Of a DNA stretch of 64,000 nt, positions 49,087-62,300 are shown in pieces. The stretch comes from Brachionus rotundiformis (lineage: Eukaryota; Rotifera; Eurotatoria; Ploima; Brachionidae): assembly GCA_016802295.1 (NCBI GenBank), contig JAESIW010000115.1, forward strand, positions 186,001 to 250,000. Direction: 5' to 3'. The translations under genes were made by a program, and so were the position numbers. How positions within the stretch are numbered: position 1 is the stretch's first letter; each line of letters begins with the position of its first letter. Below the pieces are notes generated by a model. It saw nothing but the letters and a program-made list of their open reading frames with translations. It was not told the origin of the DNA and did no database searches.

Positions 49087-50380
49087 TTCAAAGTATGAAT
49101 TTGAAATCAGACTTGATATAATTAAAATAAATCTGTTTTTGATAGGTAAGTTAAACTTGGTAGTTTCATTTACAGATTCAATAATTTTTGATACATTGAA
49201 CGCTTCTTTATTTTTTTAAAATTAATCTACTAAAACCGTATAATTTGTTCACTTGACCAAACCGAAAGGCATTATTTAATTGTATGAAATACAAGTTCTA
49301 TTTTTTAAAGCTAATAAACTAATTAAAACTTTTTTTAAAACATTTTTTTTTGTTAGAAAACGACCGAGTTTTAAGCCTTGTCTAGTCGATATAATTTTCT
49401 CATATTTAAAATTTGTTTTCGTATGATTTAGATTAAATGGTTCACCAAGATTATAATTTCGTTTAAAACTAGATTTTTAGATGTGACTCATAACAGAAAT
49501 TTTAATTTTGACTTAAAATAGTTAATTTTTTAAGTGTTATATTTTACCATTTAGAGCATAAATTGTATTATTATAAATGCTTGAGGCAATCGGTTCAATA
49601 GATAAAGTAAGGCTTATGTATTTGCACTTGATTAATAATATAAATAAAAAGAACATATAGTCTACACAAATTTAAAACTAATTTGCGCTTAAATTAAAAA
49701 CTGATATCTATTTTTAACTAAGACCAAAGCTGCAGGTAAACATTGTTGAAAATTAGCCAAGTAAAATAGTATATTTTTTTAACAACTACAATATGTTTTA
49801 TAATAATTTTTATCTTTTCATTTAGAATACTTCTATTAATTTGTATTAGAAAAAAGAATTAAATTAAATTTATTTGCTTTTATAAATTTAAAATTTATTC
49901 CGATTGATCTTTATTATTTTTATAAATTAATTAAATATTGGCAATTTTTAAATAAAACACTTTTTATTTTACACTAAGTCTGAATTCGTAGCTAAATTGA
50001 ATAGTAATCGTATAAATTAGGTTATTTTAGGAAAGAATTTCAAATATTAAAAAAAATGATGTGATTTGGTAAAATTTTTAAGATCAAAATTTAAAAAAAA
50101 AAATTTATTTTTTATTTATTAACCGATGTTTATTATTCAATTTTGATTTTAAAATGATTAATATAGCTCTTATGTAATGCTAGTTAAATGTTCAAGTTTA
50201 TTTAAATTTTAAAATTTCCTAAATAAAGATAAATTTGCATTTTAATTTATAAACTTTCAATAAATTAAAAATTCATCTTCGTCTATTATAGCAAGTGACT
50301 TTGTTCGCAAATTATTTTTATCTAAAATTTATGATAAATTTTTCAAGAATATGTTGTGTAAACTTTTTTAATTTCTAATA
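49087..50380. other. Intergenic, upstream of Piezo
   Basis: A+T-rich; the last few hundred bases should contain the Piezo promoter and 5' UTR. No other feature seen. Confidence 0.4.
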
Positions 50381-53300
50381 ATGGACTTGAAAAATCAAGC
50401 CTCGAACTCGGCAATAGACGACATCATAGTCGTGAAAGCCGACGATTCAGTCTTGGACGCCAGTTTGGAAGCTAGACTGATTCAAGATCAAACTACTCTT
50501 AGTGGCACAAATCATCAATCATCTGAGCTGGATACCACACAAGATGTATCCAAAAATCCGATGCAAAATTCCAGTCAAATCTCCACTGTCAGGTTCATAA
50601 CTCTGTACAAACGCCTTAGTTTTTTTTTCCTCATAGCGGTAGTGCCAATAATTCTGCTAATTTGTAGGTAAAAATCTTTCATCAAACAAAAATTTTATTT
50701 CTTTCCATTTTAGGCATCACGTTAAGACCTAATTTCCAGTCATTAATTTATATGTTTTTGCTCTTTTATCTTCCATTTTTGTATCCAATAAACGAAAACT
50801 CCTTGTCTAATCAGTTTAAAAAATACATTCTGAGTTTAATGGTGATCAGTTGTGCCAGCTTAACTGCCCAAACGATATTCCAAATAGTTGTTTTTTCTTC
50901 CAAATCCAATTTATTACCGAATTGTTCGTTTAAAGAAGAAATTTTCCAGGAATTGGGTTTTGCCAAATTCGATAAAGCCTATGTGGGTGACATTTTTCGC
51001 GTGTTGTGTCCAGATTTAATGCTCTTTTTGGGCGCATTTTTATCTTTTTTAATTATTAAAAAGTATACTAGCTGCATTGTCGAGAAAAAACGCCATTTAT
51101 TGTACACATATCCAAACCAATCTACCAAGGACACAACTTTCACCGATCATTTCTGTCCACTAAAAAATGTAGGCGAACATGAACATGTTACCCCCACAAC
51201 CAGAAGAAACACAGTCGAATCTTTTAAACAGCACATATCAAAAAATAACACACAAACAAAAATTAAGCGTTTGTATAAAATTTTACTATCATATATAAAC
51301 CAAATTTTGTTCATGTGTCTTCTATTTTCATGCGCATCAATTTGGCCCTCTATTTTAACTATTCCATATTTTGTAACATTTATATATTTGGCCACCAAAT
51401 GGTCCGTGACTGGTAGATTAAAAGGAACAAAATCCCAATACTATACCAAAATATTCTTTATATTTTATACTTCGTTGCACACATTGGCAATTTATTTATA
51501 CCAATTAGATCTATTTGAACAATTCATAAAACCCGGAAGTTTTTTAGCAAGACTAATAGGCTTGAATCAAATAATACAGTGGCAATGCGAGCACTCTTCT
51601 CATATCTACCTAAACCCGAACCTGGAAATTGCACAAATTTTTCAACCATTACTTTGCATTATTTTATTCTGGTTAATAGCTTTGGAGTTAAGCTATGGCC
51701 TAGAAAAGAAAACTCCGTCAGTTCCATTAATTACTGGATTTTCGCCTGAAATAAATGTTGACAAACCAATTGAATCAGATAATGAAAAAATTAGTGATTA
51801 CGATGAAACAAATGAAAAACAGGTTTGGTTTTTTCAACTAATAATTTTATTAAATATTATTTTAAATTAGATAAGATTTTCTCTTTTGTTTCAAAAAAGC
51901 GGATCATTAATTTTTTCTTGCCTAATTATACTAAAAATTAATTTTAATTATGTTATAGTTTAAGCAATCTTTTATTTATTAAAAGAGACTTAAAACCTCC
52001 ACTGATTTATAGGCTTATAAATTTATAGATTAAAATTTGCATGTATTTTAAAATATAAATTTTTTTCGTTTAATATGGCAGATTAAATTTCTGAAGCAGA
52101 AATAAAAATTGGTTGTACAAATATAAATTAATAGATAGACTACATTTAAGTTAAAATGAAAATATTTATCTTGATTTTACGATTTAGATCAAAAAGTTTT
52201 TATCTACAAAAAAAATTATTGATTAAAAACAATTTTGAATAAGATAATTAAAAATATTATGAATTTTTAAAATTTTATTTTATATACATAAGGAGGATCA
52301 TCTAATGTATCAAATAGAAGTACCATAAATTTTAGTAACCTGAACAAAAATAGTAACTTACCTTTAAAAAATAAATCATATTTTTATATAATTTAATTAG
52401 TAAAGAGATATTCTTTTCGTTCACTTTTAAATTAGATCATGATTAGTTTAATTTTATTTTCAAACATTTATCTTTAAAAATATAAATGACCCTAAAAATT
52501 AATTTATGAGTATATTTATCACTTTAATTTTGGTTTATGATGAGATGGTCCGTTTTTTTGAGAGAGGGAAATTTTTAAAACCAAAAGTATCCTGGTTCAG
52601 AAAAAAATATCAGATAATGCTTTTATTTAATAATTTCATAAGAATTATTTATTAATTGTGGATGAAGGAAAAACATCATTTGCTCAAATGTTGTTCGTTT
52701 AGTTTTTAAGCACCGACATAAGTGCAGGAACTTCTTAGTCCTTCAGACGTTCTATAGCCTGCCCTTTGACCATAAGATTTTCCATAGCTGTTCCATAGGT
52801 AATTAAACATGCCATAGAAATTTATTAGATTATTGCTTCCTCACAAAAAAATATCACAAACGAAATCTTTTCTCCACAAACTCGTTTCTTTTCACCACTA
52901 ATGACTTTTCACGAAAAAGTTTTGTGTTGTTAATTTTGTTCTCAAAGGTTTTCGTTTTTTGCCTAATTGATTTTTTCATAAAGTATTCTAATTTTGTATG
53001 GAAGAATTTTATTATTGTGGAGAGTAGATTTTTGTTTGTAAGGATTAGATAGACACGAAACTTTTTAATTGCTTTCCTTCTTAATCTATTACTTCTATTT
53101 TTACAAATGAAAATATTTTTATCAACAAACATAAATAACTTTTAGAGATTGTTGATTTAATTTTTATTTATTTTCCTATTAGTTTAACAATTTAACAATA
53201 TTTTTTTTAAAAATCCCAGTCAAACTAAAAATAAATTTTTTTTTGAAAATAATGTCGAAAAATAAACATCAATGATGCTCACATTTTTTAAAAAATTTTC

Positions 53301-56300
53301 GGAAGTGAAATTTTTTTTTTCAGAAGAAATCAATAATGATTTATGTATAGAACTTTATTTTTTAAATTGGATAAGAATCTTAGCTATTTTTTTGTGTTTC
53401 AGTTTTAAATTCCAGGCAAATACCACGTTGAACAAGCTGGTAAATTGATTCATTGAATCCAATTTTCTGATCTTACAATAAGAAAAAATGAATAAAAAAA
53501 TTTGTTTTATAAAACTTTAATATTATTACTTTGTGCAGCCAAAATCTGTATTTTGTTCATTTCTGTACTTTTTTCCCAAGCATCAGTATCATGAACTTAG
53601 ACTCTTGCCATCAATCAATGTGCAAATAGATTCCTTCGGTTATCTAATAAAATAAAAATAAAGTATTCAAAACTTTTCCATCAGAAAAAATTTATTTTTG
53701 ATCTAAAATTCACATCATTTTGACAATTAATTTATCTTTCAAAAATAACAAATTTCTGAATCAGGATTTTAAAAGTCTTTAAAAATTAGAATTTTTAAAA
53801 TTGAATTGACAGATCAGAGTTAATGTAGACGAAACCAAAATTTCAGGTCATATTAATGGCCAAAATTCTACTCTGATCGATTTGGACGATATAAAACTAA
53901 TAGATTCTGAAAAGGTAAAAAGCATGAAGTTTAGAATTAAATCATCTATTAGAAAAAACCGGCTCAAAAAATCCCCAAATCATATTCAAAATATTAAATT
54001 AGTAAATTAATTTGTTTAAATCTGTACTGTTTTGATTTTGTTTGGCAATTTTGATTTTTGTAAATGCTCGGGGGTTTCAATAAAAATTTAGCTTGATCAA
54101 ATTTTTCTTACAAAATAATTACAATTTTAATTTTTTTTAAGAAACTTTTTGTAACTGATGCAAGTGATTCAGGATCTCATGCAGCCAATTTGAGACTAAA
54201 AAAGCTTTCTTCTGGTACACATTCACTTCAAACCAACAGTGATGTATCATCTAATACGCGACGACGTAAATATCAGCAGAAAAAGCGTCGTCAAACAGCT
54301 ATCATATTCGACTATACTCGAGCATACTTAGCCTCAATATTTAAATTTTTAAATAAACAAAGTTACCTCTTGTCACTAGTATCCATGATGGCATGGAGCA
54401 TTTTATACCATTCGATTCTCACACTTGTTCTTTTGCTTTGGGCTTGCCTAATTTGGATGTTACCCAAGACTAGAGAATGGTGTTTAAGATCATCGCCATT
54501 AATTCTGTTTTATTCCATATCTCTTTTGATTTTAGAATTTATTTATGGTCTTCAGCTAAATTTGGCTGAATTGCCCGAGTTTAAAGAAATTGGTCTTGAA
54601 AAACATGAAATTCCAATAGTTCACTTGGCTATTAAAGCTGGTTTAACCCTATTTTTTTGGCTCACGCTACATCAGTTCATTACAGAACGGCGTGAAGCTA
54701 CAGTACTACACATTCCAACAAATAGCATTGGCACAAATCAGCTTCCTTTTTTGGATCAAAATTTTCAAGCCGAAATAGTTGGATGGATTCAGTCTATGTT
54801 TGCCAAATATTGGATATTTCTCTCTTCTTTGATGCTTTTATTAATGAGCTGTCAAAATGAAGTCGTAGCTTATCGAATTGGATACATGGGTCTGTTCTTA
54901 TACTTCATAACCACATTTCAGGTAATTTTTAATTTTATATTTTTAAGTAAAAATCTAATTATTCTATTCAAATCTAATTAATAAAAAATTTCAAAAATAT
55001 TAACCATTTATTCTCTTCCATTATTATGAATTTTTAGCTATATAAGTATTTTGATTAATTTTTATTTAAGCTTCTGAATACATTTTGGAGAATGTCACTG
55101 TACATTTTTAATTTTATAGTGATTATCTATTCAATGATAGTTCTAGTTTTGATTTATATATTCCAATTTGATGAAGTACCGGTGTATTTTAAGCGCGTTT
55201 TGAACATAGATGATGAAATATTGTCATCAATTGGATTTGAAAAATTTGACAAGAAAGATCAGTTGGTGGTTCGATTGCTTACTCCAACAACTTTTCTCAT
55301 AGTTAACATAATCCAAAATCATTATTTTCATGATCCATGGATGAAACTTACAAATTCTAAATTACTATCAGCCCTTTCAGTCGAAACACCTGATCCGACC
55401 AGCAGCATTAACAATAATGAAGAGGTTGTCAGTAATTCAGAGATTAATGTAGAGACAAATGAAAATGAACATCGTAGAAAAAAGGAAAATTTTTTATCCT
55501 TTTTGAAAAGAAACATCAAAACTTTTAATAAATGGTATTCAATAATATCAGTTTATATGTGGCGTTTGGCTGAAATTCATGTCTACAAAGCTCTCATTTG
55601 CCTTTTGGGCATCTATTGCATCAAAAACATTTCACTGTTAAATTTGGTTTTATTTGTAGCAGTCTTGCTCAGTATTCTAATAAGCCATTGCAACGAATAT
55701 GATAAGAAAATTAATTCAATATTTTCCGGCATGGTTCAAATTTGGGTCTCTGTCCTAACAATTTCATCAATGTTTTTCCAACTAAAATTTGTTCAAAGTC
55801 CGATGGTGACAAATTGTACAGTAAGTGATTTTTAAATTACACGATTAATTACAATTGTCTTTTAATCATGTCTTTATTTTTTATGAATATATTATATTTT
55901 AAACTAATATATAAAAAGAACTTATTTTAAAAGAAAATTTTCAACACTTAAATATTTAATATCATTTTAAAAAAAAATTCATATCATCATCTTTTAAAAA
56001 ATTTGTTTGACAGCTGTTTTTTATAATTTAAACAAATAAATAGGTGTTATAATTTTTAAACATTTAAATTTCTGATTTCATCACTAGCTTACTTAATAAT
56101 TTATTTTTACAAGTGGAATGTAAGAAATTTAAATCTTACTTTAAGATTTTAAATTAATAACCAATTTTATTTTATTAAAATAGATTTAAAAGAATACTTG
56201 TGACCTGTTAGAAGAAGTAAGCCTAGTCACATAATAAGTGACCATTGATGGTCACATAACCGGACAGATCCCAAAGGTTTTGAAAATTTTCAGATATTTA

Positions 56301-59300
56301 CCCAAATTAAATGAATATGCTCACATTCTTCATACCAAAACAAAACAAACAAATAATCTTAAATTCTAAAAATTGAGGAAAAGGCAAAATAATATTTATT
56401 GGGAAAATTTAGAAAAATAATTTATATTATCAGTAAAATTAGTGATGCAATCAGAAATTAAGATGAAAAAAAATAGCCTTAAAAATATATATAAACTGTC
56501 AGATCTTGAAAATTTTTCCGTCAAGATAATTTTAAAGAATATTCTTCATTTTAAAATAATGTTTTAAAAATTTTTTCAATTACTATATAATTTTGAAATT
56601 TATCGCTTATTTAAGATATTACATCAGTTGGAATTTGACCAAAAGACTTCTTCGGTCTTTTAGTGTTAAATTGTAGGCGATAACTTTCTTGGCTTTGATT
56701 ATTATTTTAGTACAATAAAACAATTAATTTAAATAAAATTTTTAATCAATAAAATGTTTCGACAGAATAACAACAGAATTTGGGAATCATCTTTTGAATT
56801 AAATTGTTAAGAAATTTAATAGGAACATCATTAAAAAAACAATTTTATTAAATTAATTACATTCCAATTTAAAAAATTAAATTGATTAATTTTTTAATTG
56901 CAGTTCATCAATCGATCGGATATATCAATAGATCCATTTTTACTAAAGCCACAAGATAACTTGAAATATATTGGCTTCGAAAAGTCTAACAATATACAAG
57001 ATAACTTGAAAGTAAGTTTTTTTTTTAATATTATATACTTTAAAATATTTTTTTTCAAAGTATTACATCATTATATTTTTACTATTAACATTTCAAAAAA
57101 TAGTCAAACTAAAACAAAAGCACTACAGACTTAAAAAAAACATTTCCCAACCAATATATAGCGTTATATTTGAGCATATAACATGGCTTGATATGGACAA
57201 AGATTTTTGTGAATTTCTAAAATACATGGCAAATTATTTCTTCTATCGATTCGGATTGGAAATTTGTCTATTCATGACTAGCATTGTAATAATTACCAGA
57301 ATGGACGCATATGCTTTAGTCTATGGACTTTGGCTTGGTATTTTTTTGAATTTAAGAAGAACAAGTATTCGAAAAATATGGATTTACTATTTTGTATTTC
57401 TGATATTTTTACTTCCTATTCAATATTCTGGATGCTTGGGACTACCACCAGTGCTGTGCTATGAGTATCCATGGTCACAATGGAATCGAAATCAGCCAAA
57501 TAACATAATAAATAAGGCTCGTATTTGGTTGTTTCTTCCTGATTATTCAAGTCCACCATTGGCTTCAAAAATGGTGGCTGACTTTTTCCAAATTTTTTTT
57601 GTATGGCTTCAATTGAATGTTTTCAATTTGGAAATGGACAAAAATCCGAAAATTTCTGCGCACATCATGGAAACAATGGGCGGAAAGAATAACGAGCTCG
57701 TTTACGAGAACAACGATGTGCTCCAAGTGAATCCATTCCATGATTTTATTTCCAAGACCAGAAACTATTTAGACAGATTAAAATATGCTATTTACATGTA
57801 TTCATATTGGCTTGTATTAGCTATAGTCTTCTTGTCTGGAACAAGCCGAATAAGTATCTTGTGTATGGGCTACGTTATTTTGAGCTTTATTTTTTTATGG
57901 ATGGGCCAAACTTTTTTAATGAGACCTTTGAATAAATTGCTAAAATTGTAAATTAACTATTTTTTAAATTATTTTCAGCTTAAATTTGATTATTTTTAAG
58001 CTGGAACGTGTTGGTGTCTTATTGCTTCCTGGTCATATTCATAAAAGCAGTACTTCAAGTAAATTTTGTTTTTAATTTTGGAATAATTAGCTAAATTAAT
58101 CTATAAAAGATTGTGATATGTATATTTTCTGCTAAAATTAGTTCTATTTGTCTTTTGATTGATATTTTTGGCATAAACTGCAAGGCTCTTCCGTCTGGTG
58201 AATTTTCTGAAACAAAATGTTTGACCACTGATGACTCAGGAGATGTCGGTCTGGTTTGGGATATTGTTTGCTTTTTAGTTTTACTCTTTCAGCGACGTCT
58301 TTATATGTCAAATATGTTCGAGCATGTAGTTAATGAATATCGAGCCCAGGCGATCTTGGCAGCTAGGTAAATTATCCGAATGGCAATATTTTATCAATAT
58401 TAATTTATTTTAATGCAGAGGTGCTGAAATTTTCAAGAAAATTATTCGACACAAAGTTAAAAGAGAAAAAGACAAGGAAAATAAAATTTTGGAAAAACTT
58501 AAAGCCAATGTTGAAAGGATTAGAGAGCATCAAACTGATAAATCGGCTAAAAAACCAATTGACCACTATGAAGGTAATTAAAAAGTTCGACATTTTTTAA
58601 TCATTATTATCATGTTTGATTTTAGCTGGTAATTAACAGTAACTTTTATATATAAAATTGAAGCTTTGCATTCATTTGCGCAATTTTAGTTTTGTTAGAA
58701 TTTGAAAAAAATTATTATTTTAAAATTAGCTTAAGTTTAAAGATATATTAATAATGTTAATTCAGTTAAAAAGAAAAATTATTAAATTACCTCTGGGATA
58801 ATATTAGCAATGAGATATTGTAATCTTAAAATATTTGAAATTAAGCCCCCCTAATTTCTGTTAATAGACTGATTGATTATTTAACTGTAAAATTCATTCA
58901 AAAAAGATATTATAAATAAAATAAAGTTATAAAAATTTAAATGATTAATAGCTTTTTTCTTGAAACTTGGCAAGCTTTGGAACAAAATCCTTTAAGATAT
59001 TTTTGGATACTAGTTGATAAAATTTTCAATTTTTAAGCGGTGCGCTCTGGTGACTATTACATGTTTGACGAAGAGTTCGATGTGGATGATACTGTTGATC
59101 TGAATAACCATTCTCCAAAGTCAAAAGATTTAGATGAAGAATTTCTATCTTCGGAATCATCTTCAAATTTTTCAAACGAAATGAAAAAAGCTATTTTGTC
59201 TACAACAGTTATTTTGGAAAAAAAAGAAATTGAAAAAGAAAGCGATATTCAGCAAAAGAAAAGCTGGCTGACCATAGAAAACAAGCACTTTATGACCATC

Positions 59301-62300
59301 AAATATTACATTGAAAAATATTTCCTCATCGGTTTTGATATTCTTATATTTTTTTTAAACAAGCAATCCAAGGACTTTCGCTTGGTGTCTCACATGTTGG
59401 TGAAAGAAAAGCTAAAACTCAAATTCAACTCGAATAATCAAGAACCAGCAATGCAGTCGATTGATGCTTCTCTTACTGATCAACACATTCAACAAGCTTT
59501 GAAAGAACTTAATCAGCACATGAATTCACAAACCAGGATAGATAAATTTCTGTCTTCTATTTTTTATTTTGCCTTAAGTCAGTCTGAGTTTATATGCTAT
59601 TTTTTTATGATTTTAAACCATATAAAATCAGCCTCACTACTCTCAGTGCCTCTTCCTATATCTATTTTCTTATGGGCAATGCTTTGTCTTCCACGTCCGA
59701 CTAAAACATTCTGGATTACATCCATCACCTACATCGAGGCAATAGTCGTGATTAAATATCTCTTTCAATTTGACTTTTTTTCTCAAGATAAGGAATCAGT
59801 AAAAAACATACTCCAAGTTCTTGGCATTGCCAAAATGAGTAGCTTTGCTGTGTTCGATTTATTTTGTCTTTTGGTAATATTTTTGCATCGAACAATTCTT
59901 AAGCGTTTAGGCCTTTGGAAAGACTATTCAAGTAATGAGGATGATGATGAAATGATCACAATTAAAACTGATGAAAAGAATATTGAAATTTCGGACGAGA
60001 TTTCGGATGAAAACAATACAGAAGAAGAAAATATTGGATATTTGGAGATTCAGAATGGTCAAGAAGAACAAGAGGCTGATAAATCTGAAATAAAAGAAGG
60101 AGAAATTGATGTAGAATGTGATAATGTGGAAAACAGTGAAGAAACTGCTTTAAAGCGATTAAAAAATAAAGCCGAATTAATATCAAGGTAATTATATTTA
60201 GGAAAATTTTTTAAAAACACGGTATTGTAATTACTGAAAAATAATTTTACCTTAAGATCAATTGAATTTATAGTTTTAGCTAAAAATTAATTAAAGGTAT
60301 TCTATTCTTAAAATATTTCATTAAAACAAAGTAAATTTTGATTAGTGCACATTAAAATAATCTCTTTTTTAAAAATAAAAAAAATCTCTGTGCAATACCG
60401 TGATAAGCTGAAATTTGGATCAACCATTTTACTTAGTTATCCAAAGTACGGTCAATTTTTCCATTCATTTGATCTTAATTTAATTTTTTTTAAAGAAAAA
60501 TAGAATTTTATTTTAAAAAAATCATGTAAATTTGAATATATTTTTTCTCCCATTTATTTAATGTTGTCCCGTTTGTATCTATTCCTTGTATTGTTAGCGC
60601 TTTTAATCATTGCCAATCTTAATTATTAACTTTATTTATTAAAGCTTTTAATTATAATATTTTTTAGCCAAAAAACTTCTAATCCATTCTTAAAATTCTA
60701 CCGTGATATTCAATCCAAACACTATGCTGTTGTTGTGGACTGCTATGCCAAAACATTCCTGTGCGATTTTATAAATTGTATTATAACCATATTTACTTAT
60801 CAATATTTCGGTGAGTCAGCTTACTTGGCAGCCGAGGATTCTTCCAACAGTGTTGTTAGTTCAATTAAAGATAACAAAGTTCCATACTCATTTTTGATTA
60901 TGTTCCTAATACAATTTATTCTCATGATTGTCGATAGAGCTTTGTACTTAAGAAAAAATAGAGTCGGAAAATTTTTGTTCCAGCTAGCTATGGTTTTGTT
61001 CGTCCATATTTGGGTCTTTTTTGTGCTTCCATATATCACAAAACTTCCATTCGTGGCAAATAAACCTGTTCAAATTTGGTACTTGGTAAAGTGCATTTAT
61101 TTCGGTTTTTCATCAAGACAAATAAGATGCGGATACCCGACAAGAATATTGGGAAATTTTTTGACCAAAAGCTACAGCTACGTCAATCTAGTACTTTTCA
61201 AAGGATTTCTACTAGTTCCATTTTTGCTCGAGCTAAGATCGCTCATGGACTGGATGTTCACTGATACATCATTAAGCTTATCGGACTGGCTTCAAATGGA
61301 AGACATTTATGCCAATATTTTTGTCCTAAAATGTTTCAGATACAATGAAAATGTACAAAAAACAAATTCCTTTTTTTTTATTAAATAATTTTATTTATTT
61401 TTAAATAGAAATATCCTACACCAAGAGGCACTAAGCGAAGAGCTGTTATAAAATATGGCTTTGGAGGACTTCTGCTAACAATGATAATACTTATTATTTG
61501 GTTTCCGTTGCTTTTGTTCTCAGTGAGCAAAGATTTCAATGAGTCAATTCCGCCCCAGACGTGCAAAGTGGATTTACAGATAGCAGGATTTTTACAAATT
61601 TACTCCATGTCCTCCCAACAGCGTCTCGCTCAAAAATTTAGCCAGAAAGACTTTGATGCATTGAAAAATATAGATTCAGGCTCTTATAGTTTTTTGAAAG
61701 ACTATGCTCCTGATGACGTGTATTGCATTTCTATACCTGGAAATTCGACTTCTATTTGGCAAATAAGCCCTCCCAGTTTTGAAAATTTGAAGGAACAATT
61801 AAATGAGCCCGATCCAGTAGAATTAAATTTTTTCTACTCAATCACCAGAGTTTCCACAGGTCTTAAGAATGAGCAAATTAGTGAAGTAGTTTCTGGTTCC
61901 AAACAGTCCAAGCTTTACAACGAAACTAAAACAGAATTATTCCAAATGTTAAATAATGATTACACTCCAGAAAGTGTCAAGCTTGAATCAGTCTATCCAA
62001 GGTTCGTTCATGCGCGAACCAAAGGAAATATTGCTGAAATCGATTCGATGAAGGCTTCAGGTAAATAAAAATCTAAATTTTGACCAAAACTTCATAATAT
62101 GTAGTTCTTAATTGAATTTGTAAAATTGGCTTAATTTTGTCTTCTTTTGATAGAAATTTATAAAGGAAATAAATGCAGCAGCTGACCCTAAATTTCAAAC
62201 AAAGACACTTACTTAATTATACTCTTAAATATCTGATCTTCACACAAAAAATAAAAAACTTACTTATTTTAAGTTTGAATTTCTACACAACCTTTAAAAA

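Noticed and set aside
52854..53132. 92-codon minus-strand frame in Piezo intron 2
   Set aside because: It spans the insertion and the dead GMP reductase copy, is repetitive in Lys/Phe/Asn, and its end overlaps reductase-derived sequence in a wrong frame.
59962..60186. 74-codon minus-strand frame in Piezo exon 11
   Set aside because: Shadow of the acidic linker; the repeated GAA/GAT codons produce open antisense sequence.
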